In this document: positions 40,442 to 50,416 of the stretch, piece by piece
Numbering within the stretch: position 1 is the first letter of the stretch
Layout: each line of letters begins with the position of its first letter
From: Caldimonas caldifontis
GTDB lineage: Bacteria; Pseudomonadota; Gammaproteobacteria; Burkholderiales; Burkholderiaceae_C
DNA: 64,000 nt
Assembly: GCF_002930615.1 (NCBI RefSeq)
Contig: NZ_PSNX01000010.1
Span: forward strand, 62,001-126,000
Reading direction: 5' to 3'
Program-made: the position numbers and the translations under genes
The notes under the pieces: model-generated
The model's input: the letters and a program-made list of their open reading frames with translations, nothing else
What the model was told of the DNA's origin: nothing
Database searches by the model: none

Positions 40442-41362
40442 GTGACCCTGACGCTCATCCTCGAGCAGGCCCTCAACGGCCTGCAGTTCGGACTCATGCT
40501 CTTCCTGCTGGCGGCCGGCCTCACGCTGGTCTTTGGCATCATGGACATGATCAACCTGGCCCATGGCTCGCTCTACATGGTGGGGGCCTACCTCACCGCA
40601 GCGGTGGCGCAGGCGTCGGGGTCCTTCGCGGCGGGGCTGGCCGCCGGCATCGTCGGCACGGCCCTCTTCGGCATGGCGCTGGAGTTCACCATCCTGCGCC
40701 GGCTCTACCAGCGCGACCACCTTTCGCAGGTGCTGGGCACCTTCGGCATCCTGCTCATGTGCAACGAGGGTGTGCGCATGATCTGGGGGCCGCAGCCCAT
40801 CCTGCTCAACCCGCCGTCCGCACTGGCCGGCCCGGTGGAGTTGTGGGAGGGCTTCTACTATCCCGCCTACCGGCTGCTCATCATCGCCGTGGGGCTGCTC
40901 GTGGCGCTGGGGCTCTTCCTGCTCATCACCCGCACGCGGGTGGGCATGCAGGTGCGCGCCGGTGCGTCCAATCGCGAGATGGCCCTGGCCATGGGTTCGG
41001 ACGTGCGCAAGCTCTTCACGGCGGTCTTCGGTGTGGGTGCGGCCCTGTGCGCCGTGGCCGGTGGCCTGCTCGGTCCGCTGGTGGCCGTGCAGGTGGGCAT
41101 GGGCGAGAACATCCTGATCCTGGCCTTCGTGGTCATCGTGATCGGCGGCATCGGCTCGGTGCGCGGTGCCCTGATGGGCTCGCTGCTGGTGGGTGTGGTC
41201 GACACCGTCGGCCGCACCTTCGTCCCGGTGGCCCTGGGCGGGCTGCTGGGCCCGGCGGTCGCCTCCGGTGTCGGGCCGGCGCTCGCCTCCATCCTGATCT
41301 ACGTCCTGATGGCCGTGGTGCTGTTCTGGAAGCCCGAGGGGCTGTTCCCGGCGCGAGGCTGA
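40442..41362 (+). CDS. ABC transporter permease, LivH type
   Basis: This 306-residue inner-membrane protein with about eight hydrophobic segments starts at GTG 40442. The LivH family start (LILEQALNGLQFGLMLFLLA, partial; GLTLVFGIMDMINLAHGSLYMVGAY, partial) is clear, and the EAA-like cytoplasmic loop GASNREMALAMGSDVRKLF contacts the ATPases. It is one half of the membrane channel for the aromatic-acid importer. Confidence 0.92.
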   Translation: MTLTLILEQALNGLQFGLMLFLLAAGLTLVFGIMDMINLAHGSLYMVGAYLTAAVAQASGSFAAGLAAGIVGTALFGMALEFTILRRLYQRDHLSQVLGTFGILLMCNEGVRMIWGPQPILLNPPSALAGPVELWEGFYYPAYRLLIIAVGLLVALGLFLLITRTRVGMQVRAGASNREMALAMGSDVRKLFTAVFGVGAALCAVAGGLLGPLVAVQVGMGENILILAFVVIVIGGIGSVRGALMGSLLVGVVDTVGRTFVPVALGGLLGPAVASGVGPALASILIYVLMAVVLFWKPEGLFPARG

Positions 41363-41369
41363 ACACCCC

Positions 41370-42410
41370 ATGAGCGAACCGATGCAAAGCACCACCACCA
41401 CCCCGCTCGCGGCTGCCACCGTGCAGCCGCCCGCATCCTCGACACCGCCATCCGGCCTGCTCGACCACCCCCTGCACTTGCGCTGGGCCTTGCCGCTGCT
41501 GGCGCTGCTCATCGCCTTCCCGCTGGTGGCCCAGGCCCTGGACGAGGCCTTCTACATCAGCCTGGGCAGCCGCATCCTCATCCTCGCTCTGGCGGCGACC
41601 AGCCTCAACCTCATCCTGGGTTTCGGCGGCATGGTGAGCTTCGGGCACGCGGCTTTCGTCGGCATCGGCGCCTACACGGTGGGCATTGCCATGGCCCACG
41701 GAGTGGTGTCCGGCTGGGTCACGTGGCCCCTGGCCGTGGCGATGGGCGGGCTCTTTGCTCTGGGCATCGGTGCGATCAGTCTGCGCACACGCGGCGTCTA
41801 CTTCATCATGATCACGCTGGCCTTCGCCCAGATGCTGTTCTACGTGATGATCTCGCTGCGCGACTACGGCGGCGAGGACGGCCTGCCACTGCCCCAGCGG
41901 TCCTCGCTGGGCCTGGGCCTGAACCTGCGCGACGATGTGCACTTCTATTACGTGGTGCTGCTGCTCTTCGTGGCCTGCTTCCTCTTCATCTGGCGCGTGC
42001 TCAATGCCCGTTTCGGCCATGTGCTGCAGGCCCAGCGCGAGAACGAGACGCGCATGGCCGCCATCGGCTTTCCGGTGTATCGCTACAAGCTGCTGGCCTT
42101 TGGCCTGGCCGGTGCCATCGCCGGCCTGTCAGGGGCGCTGATGGCCAACCAGAGCGGCATCGTGAGCCCGGCGCTCATGAGCTGGCAGCAGTCCGGGGCG
42201 CTGATGATCATGGTCATCCTCGGGGGCGTGGGGCACCTGTACGGCGGCTTCATCGGCGCAGTGGTGTTCCTGATGCTCGAGGAGATCGCGCTCGGCTACA
42301 CCATTCACTGGCAGTTCGGCGTGGGTGCGGTGCTGCTGGCGGTCGTGCTGGTGGCGCCGCGCGGCCTGATGGGCCTGTTGGGAGACCTGACGGCGCGGAG
42401 GCGCTCATGA
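41370..42410 (+). CDS. ABC transporter permease, LivM type
   Basis: This 346-residue inner-membrane protein starts 7 bases after the LivH-type gene. A Thr/Pro-rich N-terminal tail (about 1-30) precedes about nine membrane segments. Family motifs are ATSLNLILGFGGMVSFGHAAF (partial), LRTRGVYFIMITLAFAQM and the cytoplasmic QRENETRMAAIGFPVYRYKL. It is the second half of the channel; its last codons overlap the LivG-type gene by 4 bases. Confidence 0.92.
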   Translation: MSEPMQSTTTTPLAAATVQPPASSTPPSGLLDHPLHLRWALPLLALLIAFPLVAQALDEAFYISLGSRILILALAATSLNLILGFGGMVSFGHAAFVGIGAYTVGIAMAHGVVSGWVTWPLAVAMGGLFALGIGAISLRTRGVYFIMITLAFAQMLFYVMISLRDYGGEDGLPLPQRSSLGLGLNLRDDVHFYYVVLLLFVACFLFIWRVLNARFGHVLQAQRENETRMAAIGFPVYRYKLLAFGLAGAIAGLSGALMANQSGIVSPALMSWQQSGALMIMVILGGVGHLYGGFIGAVVFLMLEEIALGYTIHWQFGVGAVLLAVVLVAPRGLMGLLGDLTARRRS

Positions 42411-43174
42411 ACCCGGCACCCCTGCTGCGGCTTCACGGCGTGGTCAAGCGCTTCGGCGGCCTGACGGCCACCGACCATGCCACGTTTGATGTCCTGACCG
42501 GCGAGGTTCACGCCCTGATCGGGCCCAATGGGGCGGGGAAGACCACGCTGATCCACCAGATCTCGGGCGCGCTGGCGCCGGACGCCGGCCGCATTGAATT
42601 CGATGGCCGTGACGTGACCGGCTTGCCGATGCACGCGCGCGTGCTGGGCGGGCTGGCGCGCTCCTACCAGATCACCAGCATCTTCCGCCGCCTGAGCGTG
42701 CTCGACAACCTGGCGCTGGCCGTGCAGGCGCGCAGCGGCAGCAGCCTGCGCCTGTGGGCGCGCGCGCGCGAGGAGAGGGCACGCTATGAGCAGGCGGCCG
42801 CCGTGGCCCAGCGCGTGGGCCTGGGGGCAAGGCTCGGTGCGCTGGCCGGTGCCCTGGCGCATGGGGAGCAGCGCCAGCTGGAAGTGGGGCTCGCGCTGGC
42901 CACGCAGCCGAAGCTGCTGCTGCTCGACGAACCCATGGCCGGCATGGGGCCCGAGGAGTCCGAACAGATGGTGCACCTGCTGCAGTCCCTGCGCGGCGAA
43001 CTGACCCTGCTGCTGGTGGAGCACGACATGGATGCGGTCTTCCGTCTGGCCGACCGCATTTCCACCCTGGTGTCGGGGCGGATCATCGCCAGTGGCTCAC
43101 CCCAGACCATCCGCGAACACCCGGAAGTGAAGCGGGCCTACCTGGGCGACGAGATGGAGGAGGTGAGCGCATGA
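42407..43174 (+). CDS. ABC transporter ATP-binding protein, LivG type
   Basis: The protein is 255 residues from ATG 42407. It has Walker A GPNGAGKTT, Q-loop region RSYQITSIFRRLSV, a signature region read as ALAHGEQRQLEVGLALA (AHGEQ in place of the usual LSGGQ, as in LivG relatives), Walker B LLLLDEPMAGM and the switch His in LLVEHDMD. It powers the aromatic-acid importer with the LivF-type partner and overlaps that gene by 4 bases. Confidence 0.93.
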   Translation: MNPAPLLRLHGVVKRFGGLTATDHATFDVLTGEVHALIGPNGAGKTTLIHQISGALAPDAGRIEFDGRDVTGLPMHARVLGGLARSYQITSIFRRLSVLDNLALAVQARSGSSLRLWARAREERARYEQAAAVAQRVGLGARLGALAGALAHGEQRQLEVGLALATQPKLLLLDEPMAGMGPEESEQMVHLLQSLRGELTLLLVEHDMDAVFRLADRISTLVSGRIIASGSPQTIREHPEVKRAYLGDEMEEVSA

Positions 43175-43881
43175 CGGCCTTGCTGGAAGTGCGTGGGCTG
43201 GAGACGGCCTATGGCAGCAGCCAGGTGCTCTTCGGCATCGACCTGGACATCCGCGCCGCAGAGGTGGCCACCCTGCTGGGCCGCAACGGCATGGGCAAGA
43301 CGACCACCGTGCGATCCGTCCTCGGCCTGACCCGTCCGCGCGGCGGGGAGGTGCGCTTCCTGGGTGAGCGCATCGACGGCCGCGACCCTGACCGCATCGC
43401 CCGCATGGGCCTGGCCGTGGTGCCCGAGGGCCGCCAGATCTTCCCCAACCTCTCGGTGCAGGAGAACCTGCTGGCGTTTGCCGGCAACCGCAGTGCGTCG
43501 AGCGACCCCTGGACGCTGGAACGCGTCTACGAGCTTTTCCCTCGCCTGAAGGAGCGTGCGGCCAACATGGGCAACCAGCTCTCGGGTGGCGAGCAGCAGA
43601 TGCTGGCCATCGGCCGTGCACTGATGACCAACCCGCGGCTGCTGGTGCTCGACGAGGCGACCGAGGGCCTCGCTCCCCTGATCCGTGAGGAGATCTGGCG
43701 TTGCCTGAATGCCTTGCGCGGTCAGGGCCAGACCATCCTGGTCATCGACAAGTACGTGCAGCGCCTGGTGCGCCTGGCCGACCGCCACACCATCATCGAA
43801 CGGGGGCGCGTGGTCTGGCAGGGCGATTCGGCCCAACTGGGCGCCGACCCGTCGTTGTGGCACCGCTACATCGGGGTGTGA
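43171..43881 (+). CDS. ABC transporter ATP-binding protein, LivF type
   Basis: This 236-residue protein has Walker A GRNGMGKTT, signature LSGGEQQMLAIGRAL, Walker B LLVLDEATEGLAP and a following VIDKYVQRL in place of the more usual ...EQN/H switch wording of LivF. It is the second ATPase of the importer and the last transporter gene; a thioesterase gene follows after 11 bases. Confidence 0.93.
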   Translation: MTALLEVRGLETAYGSSQVLFGIDLDIRAAEVATLLGRNGMGKTTTVRSVLGLTRPRGGEVRFLGERIDGRDPDRIARMGLAVVPEGRQIFPNLSVQENLLAFAGNRSASSDPWTLERVYELFPRLKERAANMGNQLSGGEQQMLAIGRALMTNPRLLVLDEATEGLAPLIREEIWRCLNALRGQGQTILVIDKYVQRLVRLADRHTIIERGRVVWQGDSAQLGADPSLWHRYIGV

Positions 43882-43892
43882 GGGTCGCCGCC

Positions 43893-44342
43893 ATGTCGCA
43901 GGTTGCCGAGCGCCACGCCTTCGAGCGCCCACAGTCCATCCGCTTCTCGCACTGCGATCCCGCCGGCCTCGTCTTCTTTCCCCATTACCTCGTGATGTTC
44001 AACCAGCTCGTCGAGGACTGGTTCACCGAGGGCCTGGGCCTGCCTTACGCCGAGATCCTGGGCCCGCGTCGCGTCGGACTGCCCACGGTGAGCCTGGCCT
44101 GTGACTTCACGGCTCCAAGCCGCATGGGCGAGGTGGTCACCCTCGGCCTGTCGCTGGAACGCATCGGCGGGGCTTCGATCGGCCTGCGCCTGGGTGTGCG
44201 TTGCGGTGACGAAGCCCGGGTGAAGGCTCGCCAGGTGCTGGTCACCACCTCGCTGGACACCCATCGCGCCCTGCCCATCCCCGAGGACATGCGGCGCGCC
44301 TTGCTCGACTTCGGGCAGACACAACACGGAGACACAGCATGA
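43893..44342 (+). CDS. 4-Hydroxybenzoyl-CoA-type thioesterase
   Basis: The protein is 149 residues from ATG 43893. It is a single hotdog fold with FSHCDPAGLVFFPHYLVMFN (the Asp is the active-site residue of the Pseudomonas-type 4-hydroxybenzoyl-CoA thioesterase). It probably releases CoA from dead-end or overflow aromatic CoA esters of the pathway, preventing CoA depletion. It overlaps the RidA-like gene by 4 bases. Confidence 0.87.
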   Translation: MSQVAERHAFERPQSIRFSHCDPAGLVFFPHYLVMFNQLVEDWFTEGLGLPYAEILGPRRVGLPTVSLACDFTAPSRMGEVVTLGLSLERIGGASIGLRLGVRCGDEARVKARQVLVTTSLDTHRALPIPEDMRRALLDFGQTQHGDTA

Positions 44343-44734
44343 AGATCCTGCAACCCCCCGGCTGGCCGCGCCCCAAGGGGTATTCGAACGGCGTGGCCGT
44401 GCGCGGCGAAATGGTGTTCGTGGCCGGCATGATCGGCTGGGACGCCGAGGGCCGCTTTCCGGCCGATGACATGGCCGGGCAGGCCCGTCAGGCGCTGGCC
44501 AACATCGTCGCCGTGCTGGACGAGGCCGGTGCGAGGCCCGAACACATCGTGCGCATGACCTGGTACGTGACGAACAAGCGCGAATACCTGGCGCAGCAGC
44601 GGGAAATCGGCCAAGCCTTCAAGGAGCTGATCGGCAGCTACAACGCTGCGATGACAGCCATCGAGGTCTCGGCCCTCATCGAGGACCGTGCCAAGGTCGA
44701 GATCGAGGTGACGGCCGTGATTCCCACAGCCTGA
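44339..44734 (+). CDS. RidA-family protein (YjgF/UK114), divergent, last gene of the cluster
   Basis: This 131-residue trimer-type RidA fold protein has YSNGVAVRGEMVFVAGMIGWD near the N-terminus (partial) and MTAIEVSALIEDRAKVEIEV at the C-terminus. By eye, the Arg that canonical RidA uses for imine hydrolysis (PARSCVEV) is Met here (NAAMTAIEV), so it belongs to a divergent Rid subgroup. In this pathway the ring product of 2-aminobenzoyl-CoA is an enamine, so a role in enamine/imine hydrolysis and ammonia release is attractive but unproven. Confidence 0.87.
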   Translation: MKILQPPGWPRPKGYSNGVAVRGEMVFVAGMIGWDAEGRFPADDMAGQARQALANIVAVLDEAGARPEHIVRMTWYVTNKREYLAQQREIGQAFKELIGSYNAAMTAIEVSALIEDRAKVEIEVTAVIPTA

Positions 44735-44741
44735 GCCTTCC

Positions 44742-45458
<717 letters not shown>

Positions 45459-45525
45459 TCACGCGGTACCCTGCGTGAACCTGACGCAGATGACAGGGGT
45501 TTCCCCCGTCAGGAAACGGCTTTGG

Positions 45526-46281
45526 TCAGCGTGCCAGCAGGGCCCGCACGCGCTCCAGGTCTTCCGGCGTGTCGACGCCTGGGCCGGGGGCGGTGTCGCT
45601 GACATGCACGGCGATGCGTTCACCGTGCCAGAGCACGCGCAGCTGCTCCAACGATTCGATCTGCTCCAGGGGGCTCGCGGGCAGCGAGGGAAAGCGCCGC
45701 AGGAAGCCGGCGTGATAGCCATAGATGCCGATGTGTCGCAGCGGCGCGGGCTGGCTGAGCGTGTGCACGCCTTGCGCATAGCCATCGCGCCACCACGGCA
45801 GGGGAGCCCGCGAGAAATACAGGGCCCGCCCTGCGGCATCACACACGAGCTTCACCACGTTGGGGTTCAGGAACTCGGTTGGCGATCTCATCTCGTGGGC
45901 GGCCGTGCTCATCACGCAGTCCTCTCGCACGAGCAAGGCGGCAGCGGTCGCGTCGATCAGGGCAGGGTCGATCAGGGGCTCATCCCCCTGCACGTTCACC
46001 ACCACATCGTGCCCGTCCAGGCCGAGCGTCTCGCAGGCCTCGGCCAGTCGGTCACTGCCGGTGGGGTGGTCGCTGCGGGTGAGCAGGGCCTCGACGCCAT
46101 GCGCGTCGCAGGCGCGGACAATCTCGGGGTGGTCGGCCGCCACCACCACCCGATGGGCCTCGCTGGCCTGGGCGCGGCGGGCCACCCTTACCACCATCGG
46201 CAGGCCGGCGATGTCGGCCAGCGGCTTGTTCGGCAGGCGGGTGGAGGCGAGCCGCGCAGGAATCAGCACCGTGAAGCTCAC
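45526..46281 (-). CDS. kdsB: 3-Deoxy-manno-octulosonate cytidylyltransferase
   Basis: This 251-residue enzyme couples CTP to Kdo, giving CMP-Kdo for lipopolysaccharide core assembly. The nucleotide site [20 protein letters not shown] (partial) is at the N-terminus, [10 protein letters not shown] near residue 98 binds metal, and [15 protein letters not shown] is near 195. The start overlaps the Trm112 gene end by 4 bases. It is part of a conserved lpxK-trm112-kdsB run. Confidence 0.97.
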   Translation of the reverse strand: MSFTVLIPARLASTRLPNKPLADIAGLPMVVRVARRAQASEAHRVVVAADHPEIVRACDAHGVEALLTRSDHPTGSDRLAEACETLGLDGHDVVVNVQGDEPLIDPALIDATAAALLVREDCVMSTAAHEMRSPTEFLNPNVVKLVCDAAGRALYFSRAPLPWWRDGYAQGVHTLSQPAPLRHIGIYGYHAGFLRRFPSLPASPLEQIESLEQLRVLWHGERIAVHVSDTAPGPGVDTPEDLERVRALLAR

Positions 46282-46478
46282 GCGGCCTCCGTGCCACTCG
46301 GGCTGGGGGCGGGCGCATCGAGCGAGCGAGCCTCGCCTTCCAGCATGACCGGGATGCCGTCCCGGATGGGGTAGGCAAGCCGGTCGGCCTTGCAGATCAG
46401 TTCACGCGCATCGCGGTCGTGCTCCAGCGGGCCTTTGCACACCGGGCAGACCAGCAGTTCCATCAGTCGGGTATCCAT
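46278..46478 (-). CDS. Trm112/YcaR-family protein
   Basis: The protein is 66 residues from ATG 46478. The Trm112-like zinc-ribbon-type fold starts [15 protein letters not shown] and has the conserved [11 protein letters not shown]. Only one CxxC and one further Cys are visible, as in YcaR relatives that sit between lpxK and kdsB. In other organisms Trm112 proteins activate methyltransferases; the bacterial role is unclear. It overlaps lpxK by one base and kdsB by four. Confidence 0.88.
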   Translation of the reverse strand: MDTRLMELLVCPVCKGPLEHDRDARELICKADRLAYPIRDGIPVMLEGEARSLDAPAPSPSGTEAA

Positions 46479-47551
46479 CAATGGCTTTCCTGCGCCGGCC
46501 GGGCGGCGCGAGCGGCCCGCAGCAGACGCTGCACGGCCAGGTGATATTCGGGGTCGGGCTCAAAGTCTAGCGTGACCACATGCAGCCGAGGGTCCTGGGC
46601 GAGACGATCGCCTGGACGCAGCTTGACGGCATCCTTTTCGGTCAGCAACACCCATGGCGCCGGATGGCCCGCCCAGGGGGCTTCGGTGTAGCGGTGGTGG
46701 TCATCCAGTGCGCAGGGATCGACTTGCAGGCCGTGGGCGCGGAGCATGCCGAAGAAGCGCGCCGGATGGGCGATGCCGGCCACCGCAAGCACCGGCTCGC
46801 CCGCCAGGTGGCCCGCCAGATCGTCGAGGCCTTGCCCGTCGCGGGACCCTGACCACCACGCCTGCAGCGGCACGGCTTGGCCGAGCTGTCGCCGCGCCAG
46901 CACCCCGCGTCGCGCGGTGGATGGCATCGGCGCGTTGTAGAGCACCAGATCGGCGTGCCGGTCCGGCCGGTCACGCAAAGGCCCCGCCGGCAGCCACCAG
47001 CCGTTGCCGATGCCCCGTTCGTCGAACACCAGCACCTCGATGTCACGCGCAAGCCGGGCATGCTGCAGGCCGTCATCGCACACGATCACCGTGGTCTCGG
47101 GGTGTTGCCTCAGGAGGTGCCAGCCGGCGGCCACGCGGTCGCGGCCCACCACCACCGGAGCGCCGGTGCGCAGGTGCATGAGCAGCGGCTCGTCACCCAC
47201 CGCCGCCGCTTCACTGTCGGCATGGACGTCTCGCACGCCGTCGTCGCGTCGCCCATAGCCGCGCGAGACGAGGCCGGGTCGTTCGCCGGCCGCCTGCAGT
47301 GCGCGAACGGTGGCGATGGCGGTCGGGGTCTTGCCGGCACCGCCGGCAATGATGTTGCCGATCACGATGACCGGCCGGGGCAGGTGGTGCACCCGGCGCA
47401 GGCCCAGGGCAAACATGGTCTGGTGGGCGCGTGCGAGGGTGGCGTAAAGCAACGACAGCGGGGTCAAGGCCCAGGCGAGCGGGCCGCGGGCCATCCAGGC
47501 CGCCTGCACCTGTGCAGCCAGGCGTTGGGCGGCACTCATCGGCCTGAGCAC
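46478..47551 (-). CDS. lpxK: Tetraacyldisaccharide 4'-kinase
   Basis: The protein is 357 residues from GTG 47551 (ATG 47539 is equally possible). This inner-membrane-associated lipid A kinase phosphorylates the 4' position of the tetraacyldisaccharide. The N-terminal hydrophobic segment ([16 protein letters not shown]) and the P-loop [18 protein letters not shown] are diagnostic. It starts 4 bases after exbD, on the same strand. Confidence 0.96.
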   Translation of the reverse strand: MLRPMSAAQRLAAQVQAAWMARGPLAWALTPLSLLYATLARAHQTMFALGLRRVHHLPRPVIVIGNIIAGGAGKTPTAIATVRALQAAGERPGLVSRGYGRRDDGVRDVHADSEAAAVGDEPLLMHLRTGAPVVVGRDRVAAGWHLLRQHPETTVIVCDDGLQHARLARDIEVLVFDERGIGNGWWLPAGPLRDRPDRHADLVLYNAPMPSTARRGVLARRQLGQAVPLQAWWSGSRDGQGLDDLAGHLAGEPVLAVAGIAHPARFFGMLRAHGLQVDPCALDDHHRYTEAPWAGHPAPWVLLTEKDAVKLRPGDRLAQDPRLHVVTLDFEPDPEYHLAVQRLLRAARAARPAQESH

Positions 47552-47555
47552 CGGT

Positions 47556-47990
47556 TCAACGGCCGCGCACGGGCTCGCTCAGCCGGGTCGCGAAGGTGAG
47601 CTGGTTCAGCCCGGCGCGGCGGGACGCGTCCATGACGTTGACCACGCTCTGGTGGGCGGCATTGGCATCGGCCGAGATCACCACCACCGCCTCGGTCCCG
47701 CCTGCGGCAGACCGCAGCTCGGCCGCCAGGAGGTCGACGGCACGGCCGTCGATCGGGCGGCGGTTGATCGCATAGTTGCCTTCGGCCGAGATCGAGACGA
47801 TGACCTCCTTGGGGTGATCGCGCGGGGCTTCCGCATCGGCCACCGGCAGGTTCACCTGCAGCTCGGCGAACTTGGAGTAGGTGGTGGTGAGCATCAGGAA
47901 GATGAGGATCACCAGCAGCACGTCGATGAAAGGGATGAGCGCGATCTCCGGCTCTTCCGTGCGGCGATGGCTGAAGTTCATCTTCTTCAC
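47556..47990 (-). CDS. exbD: ExbD/TolR-family biopolymer transport protein
   Basis: The protein is 144 residues from GTG 47990 (ATG 47981 is an alternative). It has one membrane segment near the N-terminus (ALIPFIDVLLVILIFLMLTT) carrying the conserved proton-pathway Asp, then a periplasmic domain of about 100 residues. With ExbB it converts proton-motive force to drive TonB or a related protein. No tonB gene is beside it. It lies 13 bases after exbB. Confidence 0.93.
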   Translation of the reverse strand: MKKMNFSHRRTEEPEIALIPFIDVLLVILIFLMLTTTYSKFAELQVNLPVADAEAPRDHPKEVIVSISAEGNYAINRRPIDGRAVDLLAAELRSAAGGTEAVVVISADANAAHQSVVNVMDASRRAGLNQLTFATRLSEPVRGR

Positions 47991-48003
47991 GCGCGGCCTC
48001 GCA

Positions 48004-48630
48004 TCAGCGTTGGGCGGTGAAGCGCATCAGGTGCGGCACCATGCGCTCGGCAGCCTGTTCGAAGTCGAGCAGGTACTCGTCCACCCGGCCCCGGAAGTAG
48101 CGATAGAACATCAGCGAGGGGATGGCGATGATCAGGGCGAAGGCCGTGTTGTACAAGGCGATCGAAATGCCGTGCGCCAGCTGCTGCGGATTGCCTCCGG
48201 TGCTGCCTCCTTGTGACGCGAAGATCTCGATCATGCCGATCACGGTGCCCAGCAAGCCCAGCAGCGGTGCTGCGGCAGCAATGGTGCCCAGGGTGTTGAG
48301 ATAGCGCTCCATCCGGTGTGCGGCCGCCCGACCGGCCGTCTCGAAGGCGATGCGCAGGTTGGACTCGCTGATCCGCGGCTCCTGGATCACGCTGCGCAAG
48401 CCGGCTGCCAGCACCTGCCCCAGGAGCGAGTTGGCAGCCAGCTTGTTGACCACGTCAGGCGCCGGGAGGCTGGCGCGCGTCACCGACAGGACCTCGTCCA
48501 GCAGCTTCGGCGGCGCGATGCGGGCCACGCGCAGGCTGGAAAAGCGTTCGATGATCAAGGCCAGGGCGACAATGGAACACGCGATGAGCGGCCAGATCGG
48601 CCAGCCGGCGGCTTGTATGATCGAAAACAA
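48004..48630 (-). CDS. exbB: ExbB/TolQ/MotA-family proton channel protein
   Basis: The protein is 208 residues from TTG 48630. This start has GAGGAGG 7 bases upstream and gives the expected N-terminus (FSIIQAAGWPIWPLIACSIV); the frame is open for 101 further codons that do not resemble the family. There are three membrane segments: about 8-30, 105-135 (TIAAAAPLLGLLGTVIGMIEIF, partial) and 150-175. It forms the pentameric channel around ExbD and energises outer-membrane transport. Confidence 0.92.
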   Translation of the reverse strand: MFSIIQAAGWPIWPLIACSIVALALIIERFSSLRVARIAPPKLLDEVLSVTRASLPAPDVVNKLAANSLLGQVLAAGLRSVIQEPRISESNLRIAFETAGRAAAHRMERYLNTLGTIAAAAPLLGLLGTVIGMIEIFASQGGSTGGNPQQLAHGISIALYNTAFALIIAIPSLMFYRYFRGRVDEYLLDFEQAAERMVPHLMRFTAQR

Positions 48631-48992
48631 CGAGCATCCTCCTCGAAGAAGCTGGGGCCTGGGGCCCGACGGGGGGTGATTATGAACCCAAGCCTCGACC
48701 TGACCCACCTGGCTGCGGCAAGGTGCTGCGCATTCACGACGCTGCCTGCCCAAGGCTCCAGGCATCCACCATTCCTGTGGATAACTTTGTGGGAAACCCG
48801 GGCACGTCGCTCGGGAGGGCGCGAAAATGCTGGGGTCTGGACAGATTGCCACATCGATGGGCACTGAAAAAACAATGAAAATCAACCACTTGCAACGATA
48901 TGACAAGGCTATGACGGTGATATCACCCCGCAAGGCCTTGTCTGGCGCGGCTGTGGAGTTTTAACCACGCATCAGACTTGGGATTCCAGCGC
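48631..48992. other. Gene-free divergent region between exbB and xseA
   Basis: These 362 bases hold no credible gene. They contain a consensus DnaA box (48776-48784) and, nearer xseA, an AT-richer stretch (about 48865-48930) unlike the surrounding DNA, where the divergent promoters probably lie. Confidence 0.5.
48776..48784 (-). promoter_or_regulatory. Consensus DnaA box
   Basis: TGTGGATAA, i.e. a perfect TTATCCACA on the minus strand, lies in the intergenic region between exbB and xseA. It is a single site, so an origin is not implied. Confidence 0.4.
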
Positions 48993-50300
48993 ATGCCTTT
49001 CGTTGCTGCCAGCCCCGAGGCCGCGGGCGCCGGGCCTCGCGGCCCCTGGCGCGTGGCGGCTCTGCTGCGTGCCGTGGCCGACCAGCTCCAGGCCCGCTTC
49101 GGGGCCGTCTCCGTGCAGGGAGAACTGTCCAGCTTCACGAGGGCCCCCAGCGGGCACTGCTACTTCGCCCTGAAGGACGATGCGTCGGCCGAGCTGGCGC
49201 TGATCCGGGGGGCGATGTTCCGTCGCGCGGCGGCCTTGCTCGACTTTGAGCCCCGCGAAGGCCAGCTCGTCGAGATCCGCGGGCGGCTGGCCGTCTACGA
49301 CGCGCGCGGCGATCTGCAACTCGTCGCCGAGGCCATGCGGCCAGCCGGGCAGGGTGCCCTGTATGAGCAGTTCCTGAGACTCAAAGCGCGCCTGGAGGCC
49401 GAGGGCCTGTTCGACCCCGCGCGAAAGAAGCCCCTGCCGCGTCATGTCTTCCGGGTGGGCCTGATCACCTCGCTCCAGGCGGCGGCTTTGCACGATGTGC
49501 TGACGGCCCTGAAGCGGCGGGCGCCGCATCTGGCGGTGGTGATCTACCCGGCGGCTGTGCAGGGCGAGGCCGCACCGCGCGAGCTGGTGCAGGCCCTGGC
49601 CCTGGCTGGGCAGCGGCGCGAGGTCGAGGCGCTCATCCTGTGCCGCGGCGGCGGCTCGCTGGAAGACCTGTGGGCCTTCAACGACGAGGCGCTGGCGCGC
49701 GCGATCGCTGCGAGCCCGCTGCCGGTGATCAGCGCCGTGGGTCACGAGACCGACTTCACCATCGCCGACTTCGTGGCCGATCTGCGCGCGCCCACGCCCA
49801 CCGCGGCGGCCGAGCTGGTCACGCCGGCGCGCGACGACAGCCTGGCGGTGCTGGCCTCGCTGGCGCATCGCTTGCGCGCGGCGCAGGCGCGTCGGCTCGA
49901 CGCCGCGGCGCAGCGGCTGGACCAGGCCGCGCTACGCCTGGCACGGCCGGCACAGGTGCTCGCGCAGCGCCGGCGCCAGCTGGCGCTGCTGGGGCAGCGG
50001 CTGGCCTGGGCGCCCAGCCAGCAGGTGCGCGCCGCGCGTGATCGCCAGACGGTCCTCGCGCATCGCCTGATGCGCGCCACCCAGGTGCACTGCCAGCGCG
50101 CCGATCAGCAGCTTTCGGCCTGGCAAGCGCGACTGGTGGCGCTGGACCCGCACCGCGTCTTGCAACGGGGATACGCCTATCTCACCGACGCACATGGTCA
50201 GGCGCTGCTGTCGGCTGCCGAGGTCCAGGTGGGCGACACCGTGCAAGCCGTGATGGCCGATGGGACGCTGGTGACCGAGGTGCTGGAACGCAAGGACTGA
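48993..50300 (+). CDS. xseA: Exodeoxyribonuclease VII large subunit
   Basis: The protein is 435 residues from ATG 48993 (an in-frame TTG at 48978 is less likely). The N-terminal OB-fold (VQGELSSFTRAPSGHCYFALKD, partial) binds single-stranded DNA. The catalytic core has VGLITS, AAALHDVLTALKRR, LILCRGGGSLEDLWAFNDE (partial) and ISAVGHETDFTIADFVADLR (partial). A long Arg/Gln/Ala-rich coiled coil (about 285-395) carries the small XseB subunits. It degrades single-stranded DNA in repair and recombination. xseB is not in the window. Confidence 0.97.
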   Translation: MPFVAASPEAAGAGPRGPWRVAALLRAVADQLQARFGAVSVQGELSSFTRAPSGHCYFALKDDASAELALIRGAMFRRAAALLDFEPREGQLVEIRGRLAVYDARGDLQLVAEAMRPAGQGALYEQFLRLKARLEAEGLFDPARKKPLPRHVFRVGLITSLQAAALHDVLTALKRRAPHLAVVIYPAAVQGEAAPRELVQALALAGQRREVEALILCRGGGSLEDLWAFNDEALARAIAASPLPVISAVGHETDFTIADFVADLRAPTPTAAAELVTPARDDSLAVLASLAHRLRAAQARRLDAAAQRLDQAALRLARPAQVLAQRRRQLALLGQRLAWAPSQQVRAARDRQTVLAHRLMRATQVHCQRADQQLSAWQARLVALDPHRVLQRGYAYLTDAHGQALLSAAEVQVGDTVQAVMADGTLVTEVLERKD

Positions 50301-50416
50301 CCCTGGCCCCGACACGGTCCGTACAGGTGTCACGGCAAGGCCTTTTCTGAGTGCCTACAATCGAAGCCAACCGTTCTCCGACAACGCTTCTCACAAACAG
50401 AGGAAAGGACCACACG

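Noticed and set aside
48631-48933. In-frame 101-codon upstream extension of exbB
   Set aside because: It has no family similarity; TTG 48630 has GAGGAGG at the right distance and gives the expected N-terminus.
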